Positions 11,047-20,238 of a stretch of 64,000 nucleotides of DNA are shown in pieces. The notes under the pieces are model-generated. The model saw only the letters and a list, made by a program, of their open reading frames with translations. It had not been told where the DNA came from and searched no databases. Location: NCBI RefSeq assembly GCF_000026945.1, contig NC_012867.1, forward strand, positions 930,001 through 994,000, written 5' to 3'. Made by a program: the position numbers and the translations under genes. The DNA comes from Candida dubliniensis CD36. Taxonomy: Eukaryota > Ascomycota > Pichiomycetes > Serinales > Debaryomycetaceae. Each line of letters opens with the position of its first letter. Position 1 is the first letter of the stretch.

Positions 11047-11572
11047 AACTTAATATGTAAACAATCTGATTAATGTACCACTAAGGATTGGGAAAGTAGG
11101 TGGAAGTGAAAAGATTGAAAAAGAATTTGTCTTCTCATCACCAATTTTTTTTTTTTCTCTGTTTTCGAGATGAGGACTGGAACTTTTAATTAGTTGAGAA
11201 CTTTTTATGACGACATTTTATAAAGTCTCGTCTCATACAAAAAAAGTTTTCCTGGTGCTACCAACTGTGTTTCTGGAGAGCAATTGATTTTGTTGATGTT
11301 GCAAAATAACTTCGAAGCCTGTTTGTAATTAGATTCAATAGATTTTCATATATTAATAAGGTTATTCTTTTTAAAACTAAAAAGCAATGCTAGCTTGTTA
11401 TTGCCAAATATTTTTCACGGCAAAAATACAAAAAGTGGGATAAATGTGTGTAACAATTTATAGATAATAAATCTTTATGTCTTTTTTTTTTTTTTACAGC
11501 TAATTCTATTTTTATTTTTTTGGCTTTTTAGGAGGCTATTTGTCTACAGTGTTATAAGGGCGGCTATTGTTC
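11047..11572. promoter_or_regulatory. Divergent promoter region KRE33 / RON1
   Basis: A 526-bp spacer between two divergent genes. PAC-like cores (CTCATCA at 11134-11140; GAGATGAGG at 11167-11175) and an adjacent poly-T lie on the KRE33 side, as expected for a ribosome-biogenesis promoter. T tracts precede RON1. Confidence 0.45.
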
Positions 11573-13042
11573 ATGACTAAACTCTCCTTCCATAAAAAGC
11601 AAAAATCAAAGAATAGAGCTTGTAATCTTGATTTCAAGTCTGATTCTGCATTAGAACTTTTGAGCTCCAAATCGAAAGTTGCTCCTAGATCAGGACTACA
11701 ATTTAAGATAGGTCCCCCTTTTCAACAAACTATTCAGGTGTCTCACTTATTTATAAAAGAATTGAACCAACCAGTTGTTCCTATTTTGAATGCACGTATT
11801 GATAGAGGTTTTGATTTGACAAACAATGAATGGGTGGGGTATAAGCGGAACTATTTTTCGGTAGTTGCCTCGTTTTCATTTGAAGATTATGGGACCAATA
11901 AATCGATTTTGCAGACAAATGGATTTTTCATTGTGTCTGATGAAAAAGAATATCAGGTTAAGCAATTTTCTATTAGATTAGTCAGCAAATCAGTCCAAGA
12001 CAACACAGAAATTAGTTTGATGCAACATACAGCAAAAAGAGATCGGGGACCTATTGCAGAGCCACCAATTGTTCCTGTAATCACGGGATCTATCCCCAGT
12101 CACATTGTTGTGAAAGAAGGCTCAAATATACGAAAGGTCTCCAAAATTAGACAGTTTGATTCGTTGTTTTTCCAAGACTATAGCACCCTACCAATATTAC
12201 AAGCTGGGTCAATTTTAAACAATTATGATAAAAATAAAGACTATGTTAAAGTTGTCAAGTATGAAAGAATTCAGTTCTCTTCTGCAATCAACTGCAAAAA
12301 ACAATCCATTACAGAGAAAAAAAGGTTTATATTGCAAATTCAACTTTTAGCAGCTCTAAGTGGTGAGAACACCTATGCCATAATAGCCATATCGAATACT
12401 CCATCTTTGATAATTAGAGGTCGCTCGCCTTCTTCGTACAATAGTCAAGGAGAAGGTGGCGAACAAGCTCAGGGTATTGAATTCGACGAGGATGTGCAAT
12501 CTTGTTTGACAACTGTGAATGACAAATACAATGCCTACCCTGAATCACGAGATCTTGGTGAATTTTCAATAATCGACAATCTTCAAAAGAATAAAGAAAA
12601 CTTTGAAATCTTAAAAGGCTATGATAGCATGGATTCTTATACTATAAACACCATGATGCTGAGTGAAGTTACTGGTAGTAACTGGTTGGGTTGCAGTAAA
12701 TTAACTTTTGAAGAACAACCAGAACTTAGTTCGCAACAAGGATTTCCAGACATGAAATTATATTCAAGTTTAAGCCCTGTGCCAGGATTGCTTGAACAGG
12801 ACTCGGAACCAGAACTGCTTGAACCAAGTTATTTCCTAATGAAGTGCAGGGCATTGGTCTTAGAGAGTTCAGAAACTATGATGGCCAGTCGCCAGAACAC
12901 ATTCTCAAAGGAATTTCTCAACCATAAACAACAAGCTGCAAATCTTGCTTATAAAATATTTGATGATGGTGTTGAAGATGAGGAAAGTGATGGAGATATT
13001 GTTTCAAAATATGTAACACCTTCAGATGTAATGACAGCTTAA
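11573..13042 (+). CDS. RON1: Ndt80/PhoG-family transcription factor
   Basis: The 489-residue protein carries an Ndt80-type immunoglobulin-fold DNA-binding domain at roughly residues 40-290. Recognisable blocks are LFIKELNQPVVPILNARIDR, DNEW-like LTNNEWVGYKRNYFSVVASF, the RDRGPIAEPPIVPVITGSIP segment, IRKVSKIRQFDSLFF, and the IIRGRSPSSY block near the end of the domain. The remaining C-terminal ~190 residues are acidic and disordered and could be an activation or repression region. C. albicans has three such proteins (Ndt80, Rep1, Ron1). The Ron1 assignment, a regulator linked to N-acetylglucosamine response, rests on remembered position next to KRE33 and HAP31. The start is the ATG of MTKLSFHKKQ; only a TTG lies upstream. 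Confidence 0.85.
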   Translation: MTKLSFHKKQKSKNRACNLDFKSDSALELLSSKSKVAPRSGLQFKIGPPFQQTIQVSHLFIKELNQPVVPILNARIDRGFDLTNNEWVGYKRNYFSVVASFSFEDYGTNKSILQTNGFFIVSDEKEYQVKQFSIRLVSKSVQDNTEISLMQHTAKRDRGPIAEPPIVPVITGSIPSHIVVKEGSNIRKVSKIRQFDSLFFQDYSTLPILQAGSILNNYDKNKDYVKVVKYERIQFSSAINCKKQSITEKKRFILQIQLLAALSGENTYAIIAISNTPSLIIRGRSPSSYNSQGEGGEQAQGIEFDEDVQSCLTTVNDKYNAYPESRDLGEFSIIDNLQKNKENFEILKGYDSMDSYTINTMMLSEVTGSNWLGCSKLTFEEQPELSSQQGFPDMKLYSSLSPVPGLLEQDSEPELLEPSYFLMKCRALVLESSETMMASRQNTFSKEFLNHKQQAANLAYKIFDDGVEDEESDGDIVSKYVTPSDVMTA

Positions 13043-13383
13043 TATACTGGTTACATACCTACACAACGTCAGACTTGCAACAGAACACCGTTTTGATTGG
13101 AATTACTTCATCCGTGATGATAAAATTGTTTATCTAACCGATTTTGTCCAACACACAACAGAACAACCAAAAGTAGTGCTTACAGTCAAAAAAAAAAAAA
13201 AAACCAAAGCCCAACCAAAAAAAGAACAGTATGAAAAAAAAAAAAAAAAAATAAAGCTATTTCACCATTTTAGTTTTCATGCACTTGCAATCTTTCCCAG
13301 TTTGAAGAGATATTCGATAAAAATTTTCAAGAAAAAAATCACCCACTATCTTTACATTTGCACTTTCCTATATAGATACTTTA
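13043..13383. promoter_or_regulatory. Intergenic RON1-LSM2 with poly-A tracts and RRPE-like site
   Basis: A 341-bp noncoding stretch with long A runs (13188-13203, 13236-13251). AAAAATTTT at 13319-13327 lies about 57 bp before the LSM2 ATG and resembles the rRNA-processing element. Apparent Lys-rich coding here is only homopolymer. Confidence 0.4.
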
Positions 13384-13746
13384 ATGTTATTTTTCAGTTT
13401 TTTCAAGACATTAGTCGATCAAGAAGTGACGGTGGAGTTAAAGAATGATATTGAAATCAAAGGTACTTTGAAATCAGTGGACCAATTCTTGAACTTGAAA
13501 TTAGATAACATTACCTGCACGAATGGACAACGATACCCCTACTTAGGTGCTGTGAAGAACTTATTTATAAGAGGATCCAATGTACGCTACGTTCATATGA
13601 ATCCAAATAGCGTCGATTGTACTTTATTACAGGATGCATCAAGAAGAGGTATGTTAAAAATGTATTTTAGAATTATGAAGGTTATTATTTGACTTTCTAC
13701 TAACATTCAATTGAGTATAGAGGCTATGGTTCAAGCAAGTAAATAA
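13384..13746 (+). CDS. LSM2: U6 snRNA-associated Sm-like protein LSm2 (two exons)
   Basis: Exons are 13384-13648 and 13721-13746, giving 96 residues. Lsm2 is a subunit of the Lsm1-7 (mRNA decay) and Lsm2-8 (U6 snRNA) rings. The N-terminus MLFFSFFKTLVDQEV, the Sm1 motif region IEIKGTLKSVDQFLNLKLDN and the Sm2 block KNLFIRGSNVRYVHM are nearly identical to the yeast protein. Reading straight through would add a non-homologous tail after RRGMLK; splicing GTATGT...TACTAAC...TAG restores the family ending DASRREAMVQASK. The donor is at 13649, the branch site TACTAAC at about 13698-13704 and the acceptor at 13719-13720. The intron is near the stop codon, leaving only eight codons in exon 2. Confidence 0.95.
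13649..13720 (+). other. Spliceosomal intron of LSM2
   Basis: A 72-nt intron with donor GTATGT, branch TACTAAC and acceptor TATAG. It is phase 1; the split codon becomes GAG (Glu). Removal restores the conserved C-terminus. Confidence 0.93.
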
Positions 13747-13874
13747 TTATAGGTCTACAAATGTATTATTATATTAATGTATATTTCCAATCCAGTTTGT
13801 TCTTATTTCTTTTGAATTGTTTTGTTTTCAGTTGAGTAAGCAAGCACCCGAACTAGTATCCCAAAAATAAGATC

Positions 13875-14324
13875 TTACATAGGAGTGTTTAATCTTTTAC
13901 GGCATTTAGCTCTAGTGTGACCAGTCATTTTACAATATGAGCAAACTATGTTGGTTTTCTTTTTCTGTTTGTTGCTGCTAGTTGTGATTGTCGGTGGTTG
14001 GGGCTGTTCGTCTTGAGTTGCAATGGTATCAAACTTTGTGTCTATCTTCTGTTTCGGGATTAATAAAAACGTAGATTTCTCTTGATTATCCCATAACTTT
14101 TCATGACAATGTGGACATTCAATAGGTTTAGATATTGCATTTATTAGTTGTTCTTCTGGTATTGTGCCTGTTGAGGATGGACTGATAGTCTCGATGTATT
14201 TATTGATCATATGTAGTTTTGAATCATAATTTCTTTGTAATGTTTCTAGTTCTTTATTTTTCTCATTTATGATTTTAGCTAGCTTGTCAATTTCCTTCAG
14301 TAGCTCAAGAATAGACATGGTCAT
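13875..14324 (-). CDS. Small coiled-coil protein with CCHC zinc knuckle
   Basis: The 149-residue protein has an N-terminal coiled coil (about 5-45, Lys/Glu/Leu-rich), a CPHCHEKLW pair around residue 75, and a C-terminal zinc knuckle CSYCKMTGHTRAKC (C-X2-C-X4-H-X4-C), followed by a basic tail. Zinc knuckles bind single-stranded nucleic acid and occur in splicing and RNA-processing proteins and in retroelement Gag. The two Cys motifs could make one or two metal sites. I do not recognise an orthologue; an RNA-processing role is inference. Two ATGs (MTMSIL) are close together, and the first is used here. It sits tail-to-tail with LSM2, 128 bp away. Confidence 0.75.
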   Translation of the reverse strand: MTMSILELLKEIDKLAKIINEKNKELETLQRNYDSKLHMINKYIETISPSSTGTIPEEQLINAISKPIECPHCHEKLWDNQEKSTFLLIPKQKIDTKFDTIATQDEQPQPPTITTSSNKQKKKTNIVCSYCKMTGHTRAKCRKRLNTPM

Positions 14325-14801
14325 GAATTGTTAGTGGGTTGCAGTTGATGGTACTTTTTTTTGTCGTTCGTTTTTTTTTAATGGACTTAAAACTCTAAAG
14401 GCTAATCGATCTGGATACTTTACAAATTTTCTTTGTTTGAAATAGCTATACTGAACATATGTCTTTTTATATTTGAGCAAGATCTCTAACCTTTTTTGGT
14501 CATTTTTAGGGGGTTGCTTTTCTTGAAATTTGGATATTTGGTTTAGTCAGTTAGTTTCATAATAATTTGGTAGAAAATTTTAGACTAAAAAGACAACCAC
14601 CCCAAACTTTCAAAGATTGTTTTTAAATAGAGTGCCTGAATCAGAATCTGGATCTCAAAATTAAGAACATTTTGCTTAATACAAGAATAACAAACTGATA
14701 TAAACCATTCATAAGATACATAACTCCATCAATACCCAAACAACCGTAGAGTCAAAATAAGTACATTTTTACTATATAAATAAAAAATTTGGAACTTTGT
14801 T
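14325..14801. promoter_or_regulatory. Spacer before the SRP RNA gene
   Basis: Noncoding AT-rich sequence between the zinc-knuckle gene and the SRP RNA. The last 35 bp contain the TATA element of the RNA gene; nothing else was recognised. Confidence 0.45.
14771..14784 (+). promoter_or_regulatory. TATA box of the SRP RNA gene
   Basis: ACTATATAAATAAA lies about 25-30 bp upstream of the predicted 5' end, the usual place for a TATA-assisted RNA polymerase III start in yeasts. Confidence 0.6.
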
Positions 14802-15064
14802 TGGCTGTGATGGCTTTTAGCGGAAGTGCGCTGTTCGTGTACCTGCTGTTTGTTAAAATTTTAAGAGCAAAGTGTCCGGCTCGATCCCTGCGAATTGAAT
14901 TTTGAACGCTAGAGTAATCAGTGTCTTCAAGTTCTGGTAATGTATAGCATAACCACTGGAGGGAAGCAATTCAGCACAGTAATGCTAATCGTGGTGGAGG
15001 CGAATCCGGACGGCACTTTGTTTGTTGATAGATAGTGCGGTATCTAGTGTTACAACTCTATTTT
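14802..15064 (+). ncRNA. SCR1: Signal recognition particle RNA (7SL/scR1)
   Basis: The ~260-nt RNA gene is less AT-rich than its flanks and has no coding potential. The 5' end TGGCTGTGATGGCTTTTAG resembles the yeast scR1 Alu-domain start. The SRP54-binding S domain is clear: helix arms TAGCAT (14945-14950) and ATGCTA (14982-14987) enclose the hallmark loop GGAGGGAAGCA (14958-14968), equivalent to GGAAGGAAGCA of bacterial 4.5S RNA. An internal B box GGCTCGATCCC (14878-14888) and an A-box-like TGGCTTTTAGCGG (14811-14823) fit polymerase III. A T11 tract at 15061-15071 ends it. It acts with SRP proteins to target ribosomes to the ER. End points are estimates to a few bases. Confidence 0.87.
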
Positions 15065-15071
15065 TTTTTTT
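15061..15071 (+). terminator. RNA polymerase III terminator of SCR1
   Basis: A run of 11 T on the sense strand directly follows the SRP RNA. Yeast polymerase III stops at T tracts of this length. Confidence 0.75.
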
Positions 15072-15164
15072 GGAGGGTCTTTTTTTATCTAAATGGGATT
15101 CTACTGATAACTAAATAGTCATCTCAATCATTCAATACTGTCTATGGATTGTATTAGTTACTAC

Positions 15165-16850
15165 TTAATCTAATTTAGTTTTCAATAACTTACCTGTCAC
15201 TCTTTCAAATGGTTTCTTTAAGTTTTCGCTTTCCACAATCATCAATAGTATTAACAACACAAATGAAAAACAAGCGTTTAGGATTAACTGTGAAAAATTA
15301 GTGGTATTTTGTCCTATTATGAAAAACTGAATTATCCATATTATTGAAGTAATCATAATGGATGGATAACTATATCTGATGATATCGACAAAAGAGATTT
15401 TCACATGTTCATTTGAATAGAATTTTGAAATCTTAAAGTAACAATACCCTATTCTTGAACTCATGTTAAATATGTTTGCCAAAATTAAGCCCGATATTCT
15501 TAAATTCAAAGCATCAATAAGTAAGAACAGAATTAGCAACACCAAGATGGTAATTAATGTCATGAATTTTGAAAAATTTTTCAAGTCTGAATTAGTTGCC
15601 ATGCTTGAAAACAAAGCCTCCAAAATTCCATTAAAAGCAAGAAATGGAAGATACACTATGTATTGGGGGAAAAGTTTAAATATATCTGTATTTTCCCAGT
15701 TGGAAGCTCTTCCACCCATTAAAAGCTTTAGCAAATACGGACCACTAGTGACACCTGCAAACAAAATAATCAAACTCAAATTAAAGTAAAAAATTGATAT
15801 TAACTTCAAATAATTAAATGTCTGAGTATACTTGGAGGATTCCAGTTTCTTGGTTTTCTCCTCTGTTTCAGAGCCTGAATTATCATTTAAGAGTTTTGTG
15901 AACATTAATCGTGTTGACTCCTCCAATGGTTGGAACAACAATCTCGCAATTATTGAGCCATAATTTGCCATAACAGCATACATTCCCTGTTCCTCAATTG
16001 TACAGAGATGACTAGTAAGTAGTTTATCCCCTTCCGTGAGAAACTGCTTAAAAATCATTTGTACAAAAAATCCTTTAACAATGATTAAAGTGTCCCTTTC
16101 AAAATAAAATTCCCTTGCGTTCTCATCTTTTAGTTTGACCAAACTGTATTTTATTTCATGATTCTGAAACTCAAATTTAAAGGATGTGAAGTAACATGCA
16201 AATAAAGTCATTGAATAACCAAATTGAGCCAAGGCAAAGGCACAAATTGCTGCAGCTTCAAAATTCTGACCAAAAAAATACTGTCGAGCAAGTAAAATTG
16301 ACAAAACCGAAACTATGCATTTGACAAAAATAGCTGACCCTTCGAACTTTGACCGCTTACCAAAATCCAATTGGAATTGATACAAACAGTATATAGGCTC
16401 AACAAGCAATTCCAAAATGACCAGCGCTACAAACAAGACAATAACCGGTTTATAAAAGGGAGATAAAAACAACTTATCCATCACCAGTGAATAATTGAGT
16501 TGCCAATACCCAATGGCACAGAAAATAGGGAAAGCCAATGCTATTGCTAAAACTCCAAAATTAATCACTTTTTGAGCAACATAATCTTTATTATTCGAGT
16601 TATTGCGAACTCTTTGCACGGATAATCTAATTGACTCTCGACTGAAAAATAGTATTGTTGAACAAATGAATTCCAAATATGTAGTTGCACCAATAATTGA
16701 CGGTGATAAGTACCTGATTATCAACTGATTCAAAACAAAAGTGAGCAATTTGGCCATAATTTGAACAACTATCAAGTGGCTGACACCTTGAACAGACTGA
16801 TTTGCAACATTAGCATCATTACTAGGATGCTTGCTACTCGATACCGACAT
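15165..16850 (-). CDS. RFT1: Rft1, ER membrane protein for N-glycan precursor translocation
   Basis: The 561-residue polytopic ER membrane protein belongs to the MOP exporter superfamily, with about 12 hydrophobic helices. It is required for the luminal supply of Man5GlcNAc2-PP-dolichol in N-glycosylation; whether it is itself the flippase is debated. Family traits include the N-terminal LIVVQIMAKLLTFVLNQLII, the RYLSP segment, FSRESIRLSVQR (a very typical Rft1 block), and LTEGDKLLTSHLCTIEEQGMYAVMANYGS, followed by RLLFQPLEESTR. Length fits the family. It is head-to-head with HAP31 across 349 bp, the same divergent arrangement as RFT1/HAP3 in S. cerevisiae. Confidence 0.95.
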   Translation of the reverse strand: MSVSSSKHPSNDANVANQSVQGVSHLIVVQIMAKLLTFVLNQLIIRYLSPSIIGATTYLEFICSTILFFSRESIRLSVQRVRNNSNNKDYVAQKVINFGVLAIALAFPIFCAIGYWQLNYSLVMDKLFLSPFYKPVIVLFVALVILELLVEPIYCLYQFQLDFGKRSKFEGSAIFVKCIVSVLSILLARQYFFGQNFEAAAICAFALAQFGYSMTLFACYFTSFKFEFQNHEIKYSLVKLKDENAREFYFERDTLIIVKGFFVQMIFKQFLTEGDKLLTSHLCTIEEQGMYAVMANYGSIIARLLFQPLEESTRLMFTKLLNDNSGSETEEKTKKLESSKYTQTFNYLKLISIFYFNLSLIILFAGVTSGPYLLKLLMGGRASNWENTDIFKLFPQYIVYLPFLAFNGILEALFSSMATNSDLKNFSKFMTLITILVLLILFLLIDALNLRISGLILANIFNMSSRIGYCYFKISKFYSNEHVKISFVDIIRYSYPSIMITSIIWIIQFFIIGQNTTNFSQLILNACFSFVLLILLMIVESENLKKPFERVTGKLLKTKLD

Positions 16851-17199
16851 GTGGGTCGATCTTATATTTATGACAATTCCCTGGTTGCCGATTTGATAAT
16901 TTTGTCCCTCTCGAGCTGATAAACAACATTTTTTTTTTCATATTTGTCTCTGGAAAACAAACAAATGTCAAAAAAAAGTCGTGTTATAAGATTATCCCGC
17001 ATAATCATACGACATAAAAGTATGGAGAGGAAGTTTAACAATAATAATAATAACCTCCTCCCCAAAAAAAAAAAAAAAATAATAGACCACTTTAGTTTTG
17101 TTTAACAGTTTCAAGGATAAGATTGTGAGAATTGTTGTTGCAACGAAAGCTAACTACCATCACGAGTAACAACACAATCTAAGTTAGGATAAGAATACC
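16851..17199. promoter_or_regulatory. Divergent promoter RFT1 / HAP31
   Basis: A 349-bp spacer shared by two divergent genes, with an AAT repeat near 17040-17053 and an A tract at 17065-17079. No specific factor site could be assigned. Confidence 0.45.
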
Positions 17200-17517
17200 A
17201 TGAATCAACAAAACGAAAGAGATATAGAGTTAAGAGAGCAAGACCGTTGGTTACCAATAGCTAATGTTGCTAGAATAATGAAAAATACCTTACCTCCTAC
17301 AGCAAAAGTTTCAAAAGATGCTAAGGAATGTATGCAAGAATGTGTTTCTGAATTCATATCGTTCATAACAAGCGAAGCAAGTGACAAATGTTTAAAAGAA
17401 AAGAGAAAGACCATCAATGGGGAAGATATATTATATTCAATGTACGATTTGGGATTTGAGAATTATGCAGAAGTCTTGAAGATTTATCTTGCCAAATACC
17501 GAGAAGCGAGAAAGTAG
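17200..17517 (+). CDS. HAP31: CCAAT-binding factor subunit, NF-YB/Hap3 type
   Basis: The 105-residue protein is almost entirely the Hap3/NF-YB histone fold: [17 protein letters not shown], the [19 protein letters not shown] helix, [34 protein letters not shown], and [10 protein letters not shown]. These are the DNA-contacting and NF-YC-interaction segments of the family. It pairs with Hap5 and Hap2 on CCAAT boxes and in Candida takes part in respiration and iron-responsive control with Hap43. C. albicans has more than one Hap3 paralogue; the HAP31 name rests on remembered position. Nothing is missing despite the short length. Confidence 0.93.
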   Translation: MNQQNERDIELREQDRWLPIANVARIMKNTLPPTAKVSKDAKECMQECVSEFISFITSEASDKCLKEKRKTINGEDILYSMYDLGFENYAEVLKIYLAKYREARK

Positions 17518-18034
17518 TTATTCTTGTCATATTTAGATATACTCTCATATAGGCCAATGTAAATGTTATTATTTATTTATGGAGATGAAGGTTCTTTTAT
17601 GTTGAAGGTAAAGAGACTGATAAAATGCAACCTTTAGAGTATGTTGTTGTTGTCGTTCTATCAGCTAGTATTATTGAGCCATTTTGATTTTGCATTCAGT
17701 TCCCGAATCCTCCTAAAAGTGTCTATCAAATTCGAGTTAAGCAATAATGAACACAAAAAGCTACTATGTTTATCTACAAATTGGGGTTCCACTTTGACAT
17801 GTTTTATATATTATATATCCTGATTAACAAAACCGAGTGCATTTTCTGTTCTCAGATGAATGATTCAGCTTGTCGCATTTCTCATGGTGCATTTAATCAT
17901 TATGGGAGATGAGACAAGCAAATTTTTTTTTCCTCTGCAAACTCATCAAGAATAACCATATTTACTTGTGTGTACTATTCTTTCTTTTTTTTTTTTTTTC
18001 ATTTCACTGCATGCTAACCAGAAATTATTCCAAA
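17518..18034. promoter_or_regulatory. Intergenic HAP31-NCL1
   Basis: A 517-bp spacer. GGGAGATGAGAC at 17904-17915 has a PAC-like GATGAG core about 125 bp before the NCL1 start, next to T tracts. Two in-frame upstream ATGs (17909, 18011) lie here. Confidence 0.4.
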
Positions 18035-20152
18035 ATGGCAAAGAAACATTTCAAGAAAAGAAACAATAGAGACTCTTCTAAAGGGTTCGGAAAAAGACCA
18101 GCTAATGATGCTAGTTGGAGTGATATTGTTAGAGAAAATGCTAACTGGGAAACATATTATAAATCATTAAATTTGATTCCAGAGTCCGAATGGGATGACT
18201 TTAAAAAAGCATGTCAAACAAATTTACCAATGACATTTAGAATAACCGGTTCCAGAAAACATGCTGAAGAGATCAGAAATATTTTTCTTGATCGTCATGT
18301 CAGTCAATTGAAAGGAAAGACGTTTGATGGTGTTGACATAACACCTAAGAATATTGAATTCTACCCTGATAACTTAGGTTGGCAAATAGACGTGTCTAAG
18401 AATGTGATTAAAAAGCAGAAAGAGTATGCAAAGACTCAAAGATTTTTGGTTGTTGAGACTGAAGTGGGGAACATTTCTCGACAAGAAGCCGTGAGTATGA
18501 TTCCACCTTTGTTGTTAGATGTAAAACCACATCATTATGTGTTGGATATGTGTGCTGCTCCAGGATCTAAAACTGCCCAATTAATCGAAGCCTTGCATGC
18601 TGAAGACGAAAAAAAATTGCCAACTGGGTTTGTTTTGGCTAATGATTCCGATTATAAGCGTTCCCATATGTTGGTTCATCAGGTGAAAAGATTGAACTCA
18701 CCAAACTTTTTGGTTGTTAACCACGATGCAACTTTATTTCCTAGAATCAGATTGAATAACTCTTCTCAAGACTTGAAATTTGACCGTATTTTATGCGACG
18801 TTCCTTGTTCTGGTGATGCAACCATGAGAAAGAACTTGAATGTGTGGAAAGATTTCAGAGTTGGTAATGCACTTGGATTGCACAATGTCCAGGAATTGAT
18901 TTTGAATCGTGGGTTACAGTTATTGAAAAAAGGAGGAAGATTAGTTTACTCGACTTGTTCTTTATCACCAATTGAAAATGAAGCCATTGTGGCTTCGGCA
19001 TTGAGAAAATGGGGCGACCAAATTAGATTAGTTAATGTTGACAATGAATTACCTGGCTTAAAGAGACGCAAAGGTGTTTCGGAATGGAAGGTTTATGGAA
19101 AAGATATGGAATTACGTGAACCAGGTGCCGAGGATGTACCACAAACCGCATTCCCACCTACTAAAGAAGAAGCAGAAAAATTTCACTTAGAAAATTGTGT
19201 TAGAGTTTATCCACATTTGCAAAATACCGGTGGATTTTTTATTACAGTTTTTGAAAAAGTTAACCCTGTAACCGATGTTGATACCGAAGCTGATGGCAAT
19301 AAAAGAAAAGCTGATGACAGCGATTCCGAAGAAAATGAACCAAAAAAACAAAAAGGCGGAAACACATCCTCAACCGAACCAGATCTGTCCTCGAAAACAG
19401 GAAGATTACCTCGTGATGCCAATGAGGAGCCTTTTATATTTTTGGATTCGAGCAATTCCGAATTGCAAAAATGTTATTCGTTTTATGGTTTTAGTGATTC
19501 CTTTGCAAAGGATTGTGCATTGGTTAGGAATTCAACTGGTGAACCATTGAGAACTATATACTACAGCTCACCAATTATTAAAGATATTTTAACTATCGAA
19601 AAGCAAAAATTGAAATTGGTTCATGGGGGGATTAAATTGTTTGTCGCACAAAGAAATGATGCTGGTGCTTGTGGTTGGAGAATCCAAACTGAATCATTGC
19701 ACACCATAGAGCATTTTGTTGATGAGAAAAGACACGTCAAATGTAATCTAAAATTGTTGGAGCGTTTGATGAAAGAAGGATTCCCCAAAATCCAAGAGAT
19801 TAAAGAATCCGGAGTTGATCCAGAATTCTCAGAGAAAATAGATAATGTTACTGAAGGTTGTTTGTTCTTGACTGTTGACAGAAGTAACGAAGGATTAGAG
19901 AATTTGCTATTACCATTATGGAGAGGTAAATCAAATGTCAATTTGATGGTGAATAAGAAGGACACACATGAGTTGTTGAATCGTGTTTTTGATATTGAAA
20001 CTAGTGCCAAAGATCATGGTAAAGAAAAAGCCCATCAAGACAAAGTTGAAGCTGCCAAGCAACAAATTAACAATGCAACAGAGGCCTCTTCTACCCCTGA
20101 AAATACAGAGCAAGAAACTCCTGAGGTCGAACAAAAAATTAATGACGAATAA
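18035..20152 (+). CDS. NCL1: tRNA (cytosine-5) methyltransferase Ncl1/Trm4
   Basis: The 705-residue NSUN2-type enzyme methylates several cytosines in tRNA using SAM, in the nucleus. A basic N-terminus (AKKHFKKRNNR) precedes the conserved FRITGSRKHAEEI block. The Rossmann core has VLDMCAAPGSKTAQL (SAM binding), then DVPCSGDATMRKN with Cys258 and VYSTCSLSPIENEA with Cys308, the two-cysteine mechanism of RNA m5C methyltransferases. A long C-terminal region follows, with an acidic Lys/Glu-rich linker around residues 420-460. The start is chosen by homology to yeast Ncl1 and a good AAAATGG context; in-frame ATGs at 18011 and 17909 could give longer forms. The convergent neighbour RRN10 is 86 bp away. 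Confidence 0.95.
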   Translation: MAKKHFKKRNNRDSSKGFGKRPANDASWSDIVRENANWETYYKSLNLIPESEWDDFKKACQTNLPMTFRITGSRKHAEEIRNIFLDRHVSQLKGKTFDGVDITPKNIEFYPDNLGWQIDVSKNVIKKQKEYAKTQRFLVVETEVGNISRQEAVSMIPPLLLDVKPHHYVLDMCAAPGSKTAQLIEALHAEDEKKLPTGFVLANDSDYKRSHMLVHQVKRLNSPNFLVVNHDATLFPRIRLNNSSQDLKFDRILCDVPCSGDATMRKNLNVWKDFRVGNALGLHNVQELILNRGLQLLKKGGRLVYSTCSLSPIENEAIVASALRKWGDQIRLVNVDNELPGLKRRKGVSEWKVYGKDMELREPGAEDVPQTAFPPTKEEAEKFHLENCVRVYPHLQNTGGFFITVFEKVNPVTDVDTEADGNKRKADDSDSEENEPKKQKGGNTSSTEPDLSSKTGRLPRDANEEPFIFLDSSNSELQKCYSFYGFSDSFAKDCALVRNSTGEPLRTIYYSSPIIKDILTIEKQKLKLVHGGIKLFVAQRNDAGACGWRIQTESLHTIEHFVDEKRHVKCNLKLLERLMKEGFPKIQEIKESGVDPEFSEKIDNVTEGCLFLTVDRSNEGLENLLLPLWRGKSNVNLMVNKKDTHELLNRVFDIETSAKDHGKEKAHQDKVEAAKQQINNATEASSTPENTEQETPEVEQKINDE

Positions 20153-20238
20153 GTGGTTTGTATATTAGTTTGAAATTTAAAAATATTTTTAAAGTAATAG
20201 TCTGCCCTTTCTTTTTCTCTCTCTCTCTCTATTAACAA

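Noticed and set aside
13176..13448. Lys-rich 90-codon frame upstream of LSM2
   Set aside because: Made of A-tract homopolymer and overlaps LSM2 in another frame.
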